This document shows, one piece after another, positions 1-10,300 of a DNA stretch of 64,000 nucleotides (positions are counted from its first letter, which is position 1; each line of letters opens with the position of its first letter). The notes beneath the pieces were generated by a model, which searched no databases, was not told the origin of the DNA, and saw only the letters and a program-made list of their open reading frames with translations. Origin of the DNA: Amniculibacterium aquaticum (lineage in GTDB: Bacteria > Bacteroidota > Bacteroidia > Flavobacteriales > Weeksellaceae). The stretch lies in assembly GCF_003852705.1 (NCBI RefSeq), contig NZ_REFA01000007.1, positions 48,687 to 112,686 on the forward strand, read 5' to 3'. The position numbers and the translations under genes are program-made.

Positions 1-1096
1 TTGGTGGCACCTCTCCATGGACAATGGTACCCAATGCTGCAATAGCTTCGATAACTCCGGCAGCTCCCAATAAGTGACCGGTCATGGATTTGGTTGAATT
101 GATTTGGATGTCGTACGCATGATCGCCCAATAATCTGGAGATGGCACTGGATTCTGCAATGTCTCCCAATGGAGTAGATGTACCGTGCATGTTGATGTGA
201 TCGACCTCGTCAGCGGTTACACCAGCATCTTCCAAACAGTTTTTCATTACGAGATAAGCTCCAAGACCTTCAGGATGTGGCGCTGTCATGTGATGTGCAT
301 CAGCACTCATACCGCCTCCTTTTAGTTCTGCGTAGATGGTTGCACCTCTTTTTAGAGCGTGTTCATATTCTTCCAAAATCATACATCCTGCACCTTCTCC
401 CAAAACAAAACCATCTCTGTCTTTGTCAAATGGTCTAGAAGCGGTTGTAGGATCGTCGTTTCTTGTAGAAAGTGCCATTAAGGCATTGAACCCACCAACG
501 CCACTAGCACATACAGCAGCTTCTGAACCTCCACACACGATAACATCTGCTTTGCCCAATTGGATGAGCATTTTAGCATCAATTAAAGCGTTGGCAGATG
601 ATGCACAAGCAGATACAGTAGTGTAGTTAGGGCCGTGGAAGCCGTACTCGATGGAGATTTGTCCAGGCGTGATGTCGGCAATCATTTTAGGAATAAAGAA
701 CGGGTTGAATCTAGGGATGTCCGATTTTGCCCAATTAACCACTTCGGATTCGAAAGTTTCAAGACCACCAATACCGGAACCCCAGATAACTCCAACTCTG
801 TTTTTGTCAACTTCGGTATTCAAAATCTCAGAATGTTCAATGGCTTCTTTAGCAGCAACCATTCCCAACTGAGTATTTCTATCCATTTTTTTAGCTTCTT
901 TTTTGTCGAAGTGTTGCAATGGATCAAAGTTTTTTACTTCGCAAGCAAAGCGAGTTTTAAAATTTGTGGCATCAAAAAGAGTAATCGGAGCGGCACCGCT
1001 CTGACCTTTTACAAGATTTTCCCAGTATTCTTTTGCATTATTGCCTATTGGCGTTATTGCACCAAAACCTGTTACGACTACTCTTTTTAATTCCAT
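1..1096 (-). CDS. fabF: Beta-ketoacyl-ACP synthase II (partial, C-terminus beyond window)
   Basis: Condensing enzyme of type II fatty-acid synthesis: it adds a malonyl-ACP-derived two-carbon unit to acyl-ACP in the cytoplasm. The reverse strand reads MELKRVVVTGFGAITPIG from ATG at 1096 and stays open to the window edge, giving about 365 of an expected 410-420 residues. The nucleophile Cys is near residue 164 in VSACASSANA. The distal family motifs HPEG and STKSMTGHLLGAAG (active-site Lys and His) are also present. It lies 34 bp downstream of acpP on the same strand, the usual acpP-fabF pair, so co-transcription is likely. The missing C-terminus is due only to the window boundary. Confidence 0.97.
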   Translation of the reverse strand, partial: MELKRVVVTGFGAITPIGNNAKEYWENLVKGQSGAAPITLFDATNFKTRFACEVKNFDPLQHFDKKEAKKMDRNTQLGMVAAKEAIEHSEILNTEVDKNRVGVIWGSGIGGLETFESEVVNWAKSDIPRFNPFFIPKMIADITPGQISIEYGFHGPNYTTVSACASSANALIDAKMLIQLGKADVIVCGGSEAAVCASGVGGFNALMALSTRNDDPTTASRPFDKDRDGFVLGEGAGCMILEEYEHALKRGATIYAELKGGGMSADAHHMTAPHPEGLGAYLVMKNCLEDAGVTADEVDHINMHGTSTPLGDIAESSAISRLLGDHAYDIQINSTKSMTGHLLGAAGVIEAIAALGTIVHGEVPP

Positions 1097-1130
1097 AAAT
1101 TATAATTTTTTATTTCTGAAACTAGAAATA

Positions 1131-1370
1131 TTATTTGTTAACTACTTCTTCGATGTAAGCGATAGCATGACCTACAGTGGTGATTTTTTCTGCTTGATCA
1201 TCTGGGATTTGAATGTTGAATTCTTTTTCAAATTCCATGATAAGTTCTACAGTGTCCAAAGAGTCCGCTCCTAAATCGTTGGTGAAGCTAGCTTCTGGAG
1301 TTACTTCTGTTTCTTCAACGTCAAGCTTATCAGCGATGATAGCTTTAACTCTTGATGCAATGTCTGACAT
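1131..1370 (-). CDS. acpP: Acyl carrier protein
   Basis: Carries growing acyl chains on a 4'-phosphopantetheine arm during fatty-acid and lipid A synthesis. The 79-residue acidic product has the family length. The attachment Ser is residue 37 in GADSLDTVE. The start [12 protein letters not shown] is standard. It heads a two-gene unit with fabF and has its own promoter match about 33 bp upstream (1403-1410). No anomaly is seen. Confidence 0.98.
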   Translation of the reverse strand: MSDIASRVKAIIADKLDVEETEVTPEASFTNDLGADSLDTVELIMEFEKEFNIQIPDDQAEKITTVGHAIAYIEEVVNK

Positions 1371-1402
1371 AGTAAATTGTTTTTATTAATTGTTATTCGG
1401 TG

Positions 1403-1410
1403 CAAATATA
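1403..1410 (-). promoter_or_regulatory. Candidate acpP promoter (-7 box)
   Basis: The reverse strand reads TATATTTG, an exact match to the Bacteroidota -7 consensus TAnnTTTG, 33-40 bp before the acpP start codon. No clear TTG -33 box was found, so the call rests on the -7 box and its position. Confidence 0.6.
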
Positions 1411-1696
1411 TAAAAATCTTTAAAACTATAAATTGTTTTATTGTTTTTTGATGAAATATACGATTGTATTTTGTGTAACGATTTAGGAATGAAAAATTTA
1501 AAAAAGCACGAAATATTGGTTTGTTTTTGTATTTGTCATAAATATGTGTATTCGATGAATAATCAAGAAAAAGTAAATAAAACATAAAGGATGAACGATA
1601 AAATTTAATTTAAAATGTTAAAAATCAATTATTATTGCAATAGAATGAAAATAATATTTATATAGCAACAAATTAAATTATATTAAATTAATAATT
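1411..1696. other. AT-rich divergent intergenic region
   Basis: Very AT-rich spacer between divergent acpP and the secreted fibronectin-type gene. No convincing ORF, tRNA or hairpin was seen, and no exact TAnnTTTG box for the plus-strand gene. Confidence 0.6.
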
Positions 1697-4600
1697 ATGA
1701 AAGTAAAATTACTATGCTCTGCATTGCTGATTGCATCCTTGTACAGCAATGCTCAAGTTTATCAGTCTGTTCCCATACAATCTGGGTTTAATCATGATGT
1801 TATAGCTAATGGAGTAGGGAATTCCATCAGTTCTACAACTTCTGATGTCGATGGGGTAGATTATGCTTTTTTGTCAAAAGATTTTAAACCTTTAGCGACA
1901 AGTCCGGATCTTACCTATGGTTTACCGATAGATGGAAGCTTTAGTTCAATGGTTGCATCAACCGTTGGTTTGCCGTTTCAGCTTGCATCTTATTCTGGTA
2001 ATAATGCTCTACGATTGGTGTTGCCTGCGGATAGTGGTCTTTTAAATTTTTCGACTCCAATTTCTGCGAATCGTTTATTTATGTTAGCTACTTCAGGAAG
2101 TGGAACTTCTGTGGTAGATGTTACGATTACATTTACAGATTCTAGTACTCAAACCATCAGTGGTATTTCATTATCGGATTGGTACAATGGAACTAATTAT
2201 GCGATTTATGGTATTGGTAGGGTGAAAAGATCATCGAATGCTTTAGAATCTGGTGGTGGGACTAACCCAAGGTTGTATCAGGTTGAACTTGGTATTGATG
2301 CTGCAAATCAATCCAAACAAATACAAAGCGCTACGATTACCAAGGTTTCAGGTGGAGGATTGCCTAACATATTTGCGTTTTCTGCAGATGCAATAGTTTC
2401 TTGTATGCCGCCTTCGGCCTTGACAACAACAGCTGTTTCTGCCAATTCTGAACTTTTTCATGGACGGCTCCAGCTTCAGTACCTTCTCTAGGGTATGATG
2501 TGTATTATAGTACTTCAAGTACGCCACCCACAGTTGCTACAACTCCCAATATGTCTGCTGTTACGGGAGTGTCGACTACAATTGCTGGTTTAAGCCCAAA
2601 TACGGAATATTATGTATGGATGAGATCTTTGTGTACATCGGAAACAGGACCATGGAACGGATCTTATTTGAAATTTAAAACATCTTGTGCGCCTGTTGCT
2701 TCTCTGTATGAAGGTTTTGAGACGACAGCTACGGGGAATTTTGTTCCTACTTGCTGGGAGAGAATGGCTCCGTCTGCTTCAGCGGGATCCATGTCGATTT
2801 CTACAGCAACTCCTGCTGCAGGTACGAAAAATGTTTATCAATATGCATCAACAACACAAAGCCCAACAATTGTTGCTTTACCAGAGTTTTCTAATGTCAA
2901 TGCTGGGACCCATTGGTTGAGGTTTAAGGCTAGAACGACTGTTGCGGGAGGTACATTGTCAGTTGGTTATGTAACCGATGTGACGGATGTGATGAGTTTT
3001 GTGACTATTGAGGATTTGACGATCAATAATACTTCATATGCAGTTCCGTCCGCTGAATATAAAGTGATTGTTCCGAATACGCTTCCATCGAATGCTAGAC
3101 TGGCAATTAAAAATAAAAATGATGGTAAGGCTTATTATTGGGATGAGGTGAATTGGGAACCGGTACCAACTTGTCTTGAGCCATCCGACTTAGCGGTAAG
3201 TAACATCACTGCTGATGGAGCAACTTTAACTTGGACAGCATCTACTTCTAGTCCAACAGGGGGTTATGATGTTTATTATAGTACAACGAATACTGCGCCA
3301 ACATCTACATCTACTCCAAATGTGAATGTTAATTCAACTACTGCTAATCTTAGTTCTCTTACAGATAACACGACTTATTATGTTTGGGTAAGAAGTCATT
3401 GTAGTTCTACAGACCAAAGTACTTGGTTGGCATTGCCAAGTTTCAAAACATCATGTCTGCCTGTTGCTTATATGTATGAAGGTTTTGAAAGTTATGCATC
3501 AGGAAGTATTGTTCCGGATTGTTGGGTAAGAATGGCAGCTGCTACTTCTGCGGGATCCATGTCCATTTCAACGGTTACTCCAGCAACAGGAACCAAAAAC
3601 ATATATCAATATGCATCGGCGACACAAACGCCAACCATTGTTGCCTTGCCTGTTTTTTCTAATGTAGATGCAGGTACTCATCGATTGAGATTCAAAGCCA
3701 GAATATCTTCAGGAACCGGTGGGACTCTTTCTGTTGGATATGTAACGGATATTAATGACCTGAATAGTTTTGTGTCTTTAGAAGATCTTACGATTAACAA
3801 TACCACTTATACTGGAGCAGCGGCTCAATATCAGGTTGTGATTCCGAATACGGTTCCTTCTGGAGCGAGATTGGCATTAAAGAATAAAAATGATGCTAAA
3901 TCGTATTATTGGGACGATATCTATTGGGAACCTAACTCATCATGTGAAGAGCCTACAACATTATCTGTAACGAATATTACAACGACCGCAGCAACTGTTA
4001 ACTGGGTTGCTCCAGCAACAGCTCCAGCCAATGGATATGATGTTTATTATAGTTTGGTAAATACTGCACCTATACCGACTACGACTCCTACAACAACGGT
4101 GTCGGCTCTTTCTGCTAATTTAACATCATTAAATCCAAGTTCAGTATATTATGTATGGGTGAGATCCAGATGTTCATCTACCGATCAAAGTCCATGGGTT
4201 GCTCTCTCTAATTTTGCTACAGCTTGTGATGCGGTTAATCTTCCTTATGTTCAAAACTTTGATGCGGTTACAGTGCCGGCTCTACCTAACTGTACCACGA
4301 ATCAAAATGTGGGAAGTGGAAATAATTGGACTACAATTGCTAGTCCAGGATACGGATTTAATTCTCAAGTTTTAAGGTATTCTTATAGCTCGTCTAATGC
4401 CGCTAATGCATGGTTTTATACCGCGGGTATTAATTTAATTGCGGGTACCAATTACAAAATCTCTTTTGACTACGGTAACAACAGTACAACTTATGTTGAA
4501 AAAATGAAAGTGGCGTTTGGAACTTCAGCGGATGCAACTGCAATGACAACACAGGTGGTTGATTTGCCAAATATTACTGGTTCTGCTAAACAGACCGTGA

Positions 4601-4965
4601 CATATTCTTTTACGGTTCCAACAACTGGAGTGTATTACTTTGGATTCAATGCTTATTCTATTGCAAACCAATACGCTTTATATGTGGATAATATAAACAT
4701 AGATCAAGATGTTTTAGGAACTTCAGAAGTAAATACAAAAGATGGAATTATGGTATATCCAAATCCTTTCCATGATGTTGTTACAATTTCTGGGACTAGA
4801 GACCTGAAATCGGTACAGGTTATGGATGCTTCTGGAAGATTGGTAAAAACCATTGAAAGACCTGCTGCACAATTGCAATTGGGTGATCTGAAATCCGGAA
4901 TGTATATTTTACAACTGGTTCATAGGGACGGAACAACATCATCTGTCAAAGTGATGAAGAAATAA
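1697..4965 (+). pseudogene. T9SS-sorted fibronectin type III surface protein, disrupted by a frameshift
   Basis: Predicted secreted surface protein of about 1,090 residues if read through. The first frame (1697-2491) has a Sec signal peptide ending near SNAQ and a beta-rich N-terminal domain. The second frame continues to 4965 with fibronectin-III modules (GYDVYYS...YYVWVRS), carbohydrate-binding-like beta-sandwich modules, and a C-terminal type A T9SS sorting domain (YPNPFHDVVTISG...GMYILQLVHRDG...VKVMKK). The frames join at 2449-2453: restoring one base in TCTG(n)AACT would give NSxTFSWTAPAS, matching later repeats (ATLTWTAS, ATVNWVAP). Read literally, translation stops at 2491 and the sorting domain is lost. 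Sequencing error, real decay, or a -1 slip on the TTTTT run at 2454-2458 are all possible. Confidence 0.85.
2672..4207 (+). repeat. Tandem duplication inside the fibronectin-type gene, period 768 bp
   Basis: The stretch from ACATCTTGTGCGCCTGTTGC (2680) recurs as a diverged copy from ACATCATGTCTGCCTGTTGC (3448), an offset of 768 bp or 256 codons. Each unit encodes one beta-sandwich module plus one fibronectin-III module. A third fibronectin module follows without a matching sandwich module, consistent with in-frame module duplication. Confidence 0.75.
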
Positions 4966-4988
4966 TAATTAATTTTTTAACCATGAAT

Positions 4989-5020
4989 AAGCTGTCCAAA
5001 AAGTCTGGGCAGCTTTTTTT
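4989..5020 (+). terminator. Intrinsic terminator after the fibronectin-type gene
   Basis: The stem AAGCTGTCC / GGGCAGCTT, with a short loop, is followed by a T run, 24 bp past the stop codon. Confidence 0.8.
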
Positions 5021-5091
5021 GTTATAAAAACATAATCAAGTTATGAGATTCATAATTACAAGGAATGGTATTTTTTTTTCATGAACGGGTA

Positions 5092-5123
5092 CAAAAAAAT
5101 CTCTCAAAAAAATGAGAGATTTT
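5092..5123 (-). terminator. Terminator of the four-tRNA cluster
   Basis: On the reverse strand AATCTCTC / GAGAGATT forms an 8-bp stem followed by a T run, immediately beyond the 3' end of the last tRNA. It ends the rpsU-xerC-raiA-tRNA block on this side. Confidence 0.8.
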
Positions 5124-5126
5124 AAG

Positions 5127-5198
5127 AGCCATTATCGGGAATTGAACCCGAGACCTCTTCCTTACCAAGGAAGCGCTCTACCCCTGAGCTATAACGGC
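5127..5198 (-). tRNA. tRNA-Thr (anticodon GGT)
   Basis: The reverse strand folds as a 72-nt cloverleaf: acceptor GCCGTTA / TAATGGC, T arm GGGTTCAATTCCC, anticodon stem CTTCC / GGAAG around loop TTGGTAA. The anticodon GGT reads ACC/ACU. CCA is not encoded. It is last of four clustered tRNAs in the order Thr-Tyr-Gly-Thr, which in many bacteria precedes tuf. Confidence 0.96.
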
Positions 5199-5244
5199 GG
5201 TTTGTTGAAAAAAAATCACAATCCTAAGTTGGTTGTGATTTTAG

Positions 5245-5317
5245 AGCGGAAGACGGGGGTCGAACCCGCGACATTCAGCTTGGAAGGCTGACGCTCTACC
5301 AACTGAGCTACTTCCGC
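5245..5317 (-). tRNA. tRNA-Gly (anticodon TCC)
   Basis: A 73-nt cloverleaf on the reverse strand: acceptor GCGGAAG / CTTCCGC, anticodon stem TCAGC / GCTGA with loop CTTCCAA, so the anticodon is TCC. CCA is not encoded. It is the third member of the Thr-Tyr-Gly-Thr cluster. Confidence 0.96.
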
Positions 5318-5421
5318 ATTAAGTGTTTACTTAACAGTGTTGGTAAACGGTGTGCAAATTTAAGAATTAAATTTTAATCTGCAACATTTTTTTTAATCTT
5401 TTTTTTATTTAAAAAAAATAG

Positions 5422-5502
5422 TGGGGAGAGCAGGATTCGAACCTACGAAGCCGAAGCAACTGAGTTACAGTCAGTCCCATTTAGCCACTCTGGAATCTCC
5501 CC
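5422..5502 (-). tRNA. tRNA-Tyr (anticodon GTA)
   Basis: An 81-nt tRNA with a long variable arm, as expected for bacterial tRNA-Tyr. The acceptor is GGGGAGA / TCTCCCC and the anticodon stem ACTGA / TCAGT encloses CTGTAAC, giving anticodon GTA. The discriminator base is A. Confidence 0.95.
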
Positions 5503-5519
5503 GATCCATTTTTTTAAAG

Positions 5520-5593
5520 AGCCTCCAGAGGGATTCGAACCCACGACCCCGAGATTACAAATCACGTGCTCTGGCCAACTGAGCTATGGAGGC
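5520..5593 (-). tRNA. tRNA-Thr (anticodon TGT)
   Basis: A 74-nt cloverleaf, acceptor GCCTCCA / TGGAGGC, anticodon loop TTTGTAA with anticodon TGT. The anticodon stem CGTGA / TCTCG has one T-T mismatch at the third pair, a small oddity. It is first in the cluster, downstream of raiA on the same strand. A near-consensus promoter (CATATTTG, reverse strand about 5663-5670) lies in the raiA-tRNA gap. Confidence 0.93.
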
Positions 5594-5735
5594 AAAGATT
5601 TCAAAAGAACTTCTCTTTCTGCAAACAGTCAAACTTGTTGTGTTTGTTTCTGTTTTACGGGTGCAAATATGAGCACTTTTTTTGAAATCCCCAAATTATT
5701 TTGAAAAAAAATTAACTTTTTTTTGAACTTTTTTT

Positions 5736-6026
5736 CTAAGCCATTTCTTTCTTCTTGATTAAGAGTTTCTTAGCGGCTTCGGCGCAAAGGTCTAAACTTT
5801 CTTCAAAACTAGCACCGGTCTTCTTAACTACGATGTCATCGCCGGGAACGACTAAGATGATCTCTGAAGTTTTGTTCTCCTTGTCGGAAGTGTTTTCAAC
5901 TTTTAAGAACACTTTGCATTCTTGGATACGATCGTAGAAGGTCGCAAGTTTGTTTAATTTTTTTTCGATGTGGTCTTCTAGTGGTTCGTGAGGAGTCAAT
6001 CCCATTGACTGAACTGTAATTTTCAT
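5736..6026 (-). CDS. raiA: Ribosome hibernation-promoting factor, short form
   Basis: Binds the small ribosomal subunit during slow growth and stabilises inactive ribosomes. The 96-residue product MKITVQSMGLTPHEPLEDHI has the HPF/YfiA fold pattern (two helices packed on a sheet: KLNKLATFYDRIQECKVFLK, GASFEESLDLCAEAAKKLL). It lacks the C-terminal dimerisation domain of long HPF, so it is the short type. It lies 36 bp after xerC on the same strand and before the tRNA cluster, so it is probably part of an rpsU-xerC-raiA transcript. Confidence 0.93.
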   Translation of the reverse strand: MKITVQSMGLTPHEPLEDHIEKKLNKLATFYDRIQECKVFLKVENTSDKENKTSEIILVVPGDDIVVKKTGASFEESLDLCAEAAKKLLIKKKEMA

Positions 6027-6062
6027 AATCTGTCAATTTTAATTTGGTTAAACTTTGAAACC

Positions 6063-6950
6063 TTAAGTTTCTTCTTCATTGTTATTTGCTCTTGGATGAG
6101 CTTTGTTGTATGCTTTTTTTAATTGTTCGATGTTGGCGTTGGTGTAAACTTGTGTTGATGCCAACGAGGCGTGCCCCAAAATCTTTTGTACTTTAGATAT
6201 TTCGGCCCCGTTGTCCAAGATGTGTGTTGCGAAACTATGTCTTAGGATGTGTGGGCTTTTTTTGTCTTTTGAAGTAACAAGACTAAGGTAGGAAGTAACC
6301 GTGAGATAGACAAATTTTTCTGTGAGTTTTTTCCCTTTTTCATTTACAAAAAACAGATGTTGGCTGTTCTCATTTGGTTTTCTGAGGCTTAAATATTCTG
6401 AGAGTTTGTTTTTAAGCTCAATAGAAATGGGGATGATTCTCGTTTTGTTTCCTTTTCCAGTGACTTTTATTTCGTTATTGGTAAGATCGGTGTTTTGGTA
6501 GAGTAAGGTGCATAGCTCTGCTCTACGGATGCCGGTTTGGTACAATACCTCTATGATCAGCTGGTGGAGTAGGCTGGGTGAGTCCTCCCAAGTGTTGCTG
6601 AGGTCTTCCATTTCGTCCTTGGATATGGGGATTTGCTTTTTGGGATAGAATTTTAATGAGTTTATGTTTTCCATTGGAGAAGTTTTTAGTTCTCCAACTC
6701 TCATAAGGAAGGTGAAAAAAGATCTAAGACTGGATAATTTTCTGTTGATGCTTCTTTTGCTCAGTTCTTTTTCGCTTAAAGAAATCATGAAATTTCTGAT
6801 GATTTTTCTATCTGCTTTAGCAATGCTGTTGTGGCCTTCGGTTTTCGCTAGAAAATTTTCAAAATCTTCTAAGTCTTTTTTATAGCTGCTGATGGTGTTG
6901 GGGGAGTATCTTTTTTCTTTGGTGAGATACTCTAGGAAACGCTGGGTCAT
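6063..6950 (-). CDS. xerC: Tyrosine recombinase XerC-like
   Basis: Site-specific tyrosine recombinase that resolves chromosome dimers at dif. An N-terminal SAM-like DNA-binding domain (FLEYLTKEKRYSPNTISSYKKD) precedes the catalytic domain with Arg in TGIRRAELCTL, the HxxR pair in HILRHSFATHI, His in LGHASLASTQ and the nucleophile Tyr in VYTNAN. I chose ATG at 6950 (MTQRFLEYL), the usual family start; an in-frame ATG at 6971 would add seven residues. The product is 295 residues, normal for XerC. XerD would be the alternative label. It sits between rpsU and raiA, its conserved place in Bacteroidota. Confidence 0.9.
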   Translation of the reverse strand: MTQRFLEYLTKEKRYSPNTISSYKKDLEDFENFLAKTEGHNSIAKADRKIIRNFMISLSEKELSKRSINRKLSSLRSFFTFLMRVGELKTSPMENINSLKFYPKKQIPISKDEMEDLSNTWEDSPSLLHQLIIEVLYQTGIRRAELCTLLYQNTDLTNNEIKVTGKGNKTRIIPISIELKNKLSEYLSLRKPNENSQHLFFVNEKGKKLTEKFVYLTVTSYLSLVTSKDKKSPHILRHSFATHILDNGAEISKVQKILGHASLASTQVYTNANIEQLKKAYNKAHPRANNNEEET

Positions 6951-7016
6951 AATAAAAAAATCTCTTTCCAAATTTACAAATTCGGAAAGAGATCAATATT
7001 ATTTTATTGAAAATAA

Positions 7017-7214
7017 TTAAGCTTGTTCTTCTCTACTAGCTTCTCTTTGTTTGTGAGCCGCTTTTAGTTTAGCTTGTCTGTTGGTAACGGAAGGTTTGAT
7101 AAACTGTTGTCTCGCTCTTAGTGATCTAACAACTCTTGTTTTATCATATTTTCTTTTGTACTTCTTAAGTGCTCTGTCGATAGACTCTCCGTCTTTTACT
7201 TGAATTATTAACAT
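7017..7214 (-). CDS. rpsU: 30S ribosomal protein S21
   Basis: Small basic protein of the 30S subunit. The 65-residue product MLIIQVKDGESIDRALKKYK matches the S21 core, including RSLRARQQFIKPSVTRR-like basic residues after a conserved KYDKT. It is the first gene of the rpsU-xerC-raiA unit and has an exact TAnnTTTG promoter box 23 bp upstream. Confidence 0.97.
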   Translation of the reverse strand: MLIIQVKDGESIDRALKKYKRKYDKTRVVRSLRARQQFIKPSVTNRQAKLKAAHKQREASREEQA

Positions 7215-7236
7215 ATTTTACATCTCATTTCGGGTG

Positions 7237-7244
7237 CAAAAGTA
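7237..7244 (-). promoter_or_regulatory. Candidate rpsU promoter (-7 box)
   Basis: The reverse strand reads TACTTTTG, an exact TAnnTTTG match 23-30 bp before the rpsU start. It probably drives rpsU-xerC-raiA and perhaps the tRNAs. Confidence 0.65.
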
Positions 7245-7304
7245 AGAACTATTTTTTTAACTCACAAATTTATTTCAGTAAATGCAAAAAAGCCTAAAAA
7301 ATCT

Positions 7305-7312
7305 TACATTTG
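7305..7312 (+). promoter_or_regulatory. Candidate promoter of the type-B T9SS protein
   Basis: TACATTTG matches TAnnTTTG exactly and ends 17 bp before ATG 7330. This decides against the in-frame ATG at 7282, which would lie upstream of the transcription start. Confidence 0.6.
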
Positions 7313-7329
7313 TAGAAATATTATCAACG

Positions 7330-10300
7330 ATGAAATTAAATTCATACATATTATTTATTTTTCTTTTGATGAGCGGATTTTCTTTTGCTCAAAGAAATCG
7401 TGCGGCTCGGGTAGAAACGCCTTCAGCTCAAACTTTAAGGGCCGGAGCTTTTATTGATGTTAACGCTGCAGGTTATGCTCCGAGCGCTTATACCATCGAT
7501 CAATTGATAAAAAATATATTGATTACGGGTGGCAATAGCAATTGTGCGACACCAAATATTTCTAATGTTCAGGTTTCTCCCAATTTGGCAGCTACAGATG
7601 TTAATAGATCTTGGGGATATTTTAACAAAGCGCTTACGGCTTTTCCTTTTACAGATGGTATTGTACTCACCTCGGGATATGCCAGAAGAGCGGGAAATAA
7701 TTTCGCAAATGGAACTTTAAGTGATGTATTAGGAACAGGTGGTGATACGGATTTGGCAACTGCAATTAATGTGTCTAATGGCCAGTTGAATGATGCAACA
7801 TACATTTCGTTTGATTTCGTGCCTTCGGTTTCTACCATTTCGTTTAATTATATTTTTGCCTCAGAAGAATATTCCAGTTCTTATCCATGTACATTTACAG
7901 ATGGTTTTGCATTATTAATTAAGAAACAAGGAGATCCCAACTATACCAATTTGGCCGTATTGCCCAATAATGCCGGTCCCGTGAGTGTGACCAATATTCA
8001 CCCAAATATTCCGGGGAATTGTGGCTCTGTAAACGAACAGTATTTCAACGGCTACAACTCCAATAACATAGAAACTAATTTTAATGGAAGGACAATTCCG
8101 TTAACTGCTACTGCTACTGTCATTCCAGGGCAAACCTATCATTTCAAAATTGTTTTGGCGGATTATTCAGACTCTTCTTTTGACTCTGGAGTTTTTATCC
8201 AAGCTGGATCTTTTAATATTGGTGTTCAAATTGGCGACGGAACCGGTGCTGCGTTGCCACCAAATGTAAATGTTTGTGGCCCGATTTCTCAGACCATGGT
8301 CGCTACTTCACAGGCGAGTGGAGCAACTTATCAATGGTTTTTGAATGGCAACCCTATTGCCGGTGCAACCAACGATACTTACACAGCAACACAGCCAGGA
8401 ACTTATTCTGTAGAAGTTACAGTTCCGGGAAGTAATTGTCCGGGTACCGCTCAGGTGGTTGTCACATCTACACCCGCGCCAACGGTACAGAATACTTCGT
8501 TGGAAGTCTGTTCCAGTACCACGACGGGAGTTTTTAACCTGACCAATGCACAACCCAATATAAGTACAACCCCGGGTGCGGTTTTTTCGTATTATCAAAA
8601 TCAGGCAGATGCCTTGGCGGGTAATACCAATGCCATAGGAAATGCTACGGCATTTTCTTCGGCCAATACCACTTTATATGTGCGAGTGCAGGTGGGTAAT
8701 TGTTTTAATGTTGCTCAACTGCAATTAACCGTAAATCAAACTCCGGCAATACCAACCGTTACGGCTTCTTCCGGTGTTTTGTGTGCCGGTGGAACGGTAA
8801 CTTTAACCTCAAATTATACTTCTGGAAATCTATGGTCAACAGGTGCAACAACTCAAAGTATTGTTGTGAATGCAGCGGGAACTTATACCGTAACCAATTC
8901 TGTTGGTACTTGTACCAGTGCACCGGCTTCTGTTACCATAACGGACTCTGTAGATCCCAATCTTCAAATTTCTGGTAACTTGGCTTTTTGTCAAGGTGGT
9001 GCATCGACACTCACGGCAAGTGCAGATGGTACAGGAAATACTTATGCTTGGAATACCGGTGCAACAACTCCGGCAATAACCGTAACTGCGGCAGGTGTCT
9101 ATACGGTAACGGTGACTACGGCAGCAGGCTGTCAGTATGTTAAATCGGTAACTGTTACTACAGATGCGCCACCAACCGCTCAGAACGCTCAGTTGAGTGA
9201 ATGTTCGGCAAATGCAACAGCAACTTTTAATTTGACATCGGCACAAAATGCAATCAGTACCACGCCCGGAGTTACCTTTACATATTATCAAAATCAAGCG
9301 GATGCTGTAGCTGCAAATGCCAATACCATTGTCAATTCCAATGCCTATACTTCGCCCAACGCAACCGTTTATGTTTTGGTGAAAAAAGGAACTTGCTCTA
9401 CAGTTGTACAACTTCAGTTGACGGTTTCTTCTACTCCTGTGGTTCAGAATGCGACATTGAACGAATGCTCGGTAGCAACTACAGCGTTGTTCAATTTGAC
9501 TGCGGCGCAAAATTTAATTTCCGCCAATCCAAATGCAATTTTTTCTTTTTATCAAAATTTAGCCGATGCACAAGCAGGAAGTGCCAATACGATTGCCAAT
9601 CCAACCGCATATACATCTGGAAATGCCTTAATTTATGTTTTGGTAAAAGCAGGGACATGTACTTCTATTGCTGAGTTGCAACTGAATGTTGTGGCCATTC
9701 CGGTGACAAACATTACACAATCTGCACCGGCAATTTGTGGAAATACGCCTGTGGTTTTAACTTCTAATTATGCGGTGGGGAATCTTTGGTCCAACGGTTC
9801 AACCAATCAAAGCATCACGGTGACGGTACCTGGGACTTATACGCTAACAACGACTAACGGGAATTGTACAGGAAATACAGCATCGGTAACTTTGGTGTCG
9901 ACTCCAGATCCTAACATACAAATAACAGGAAATCTTAATTTCTGTCAAGGAAGTTCGACAACGCTTACGGCTACAGCGGATGGAACTTCGAACATCTTTT
10001 CTTGGTCAAACGGTGCCAACGGCAATACAACGCTCATTACAACTCCCGGTGTTTATACCGTTACGGTGACGACTCCTTCTGGTTGTGTGTTTCAGAAATC
10101 GGTTACGGTAACCATGGATCCGGCGATTGTGATTAATATTGCAACTCCTGGACAAATTAACTGTACCAATTCACAAATCACCTTGAATGCTTCAAATTCT
10201 GTTTTTGTGCCAAATTCTACCTTACTTTGGACGGCTTCTGGGGGTGGAAATATTGTTTCGGGTGCCAATACAACAACACCTGTGGTGAATGCAGCAGGAA

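Noticed and set aside
6951..6971. Upstream start for xerC (ATG 6971)
   Set aside because: It adds seven residues not typical of the family; MTQRFLEYL at 6950 matches the usual N-terminus.
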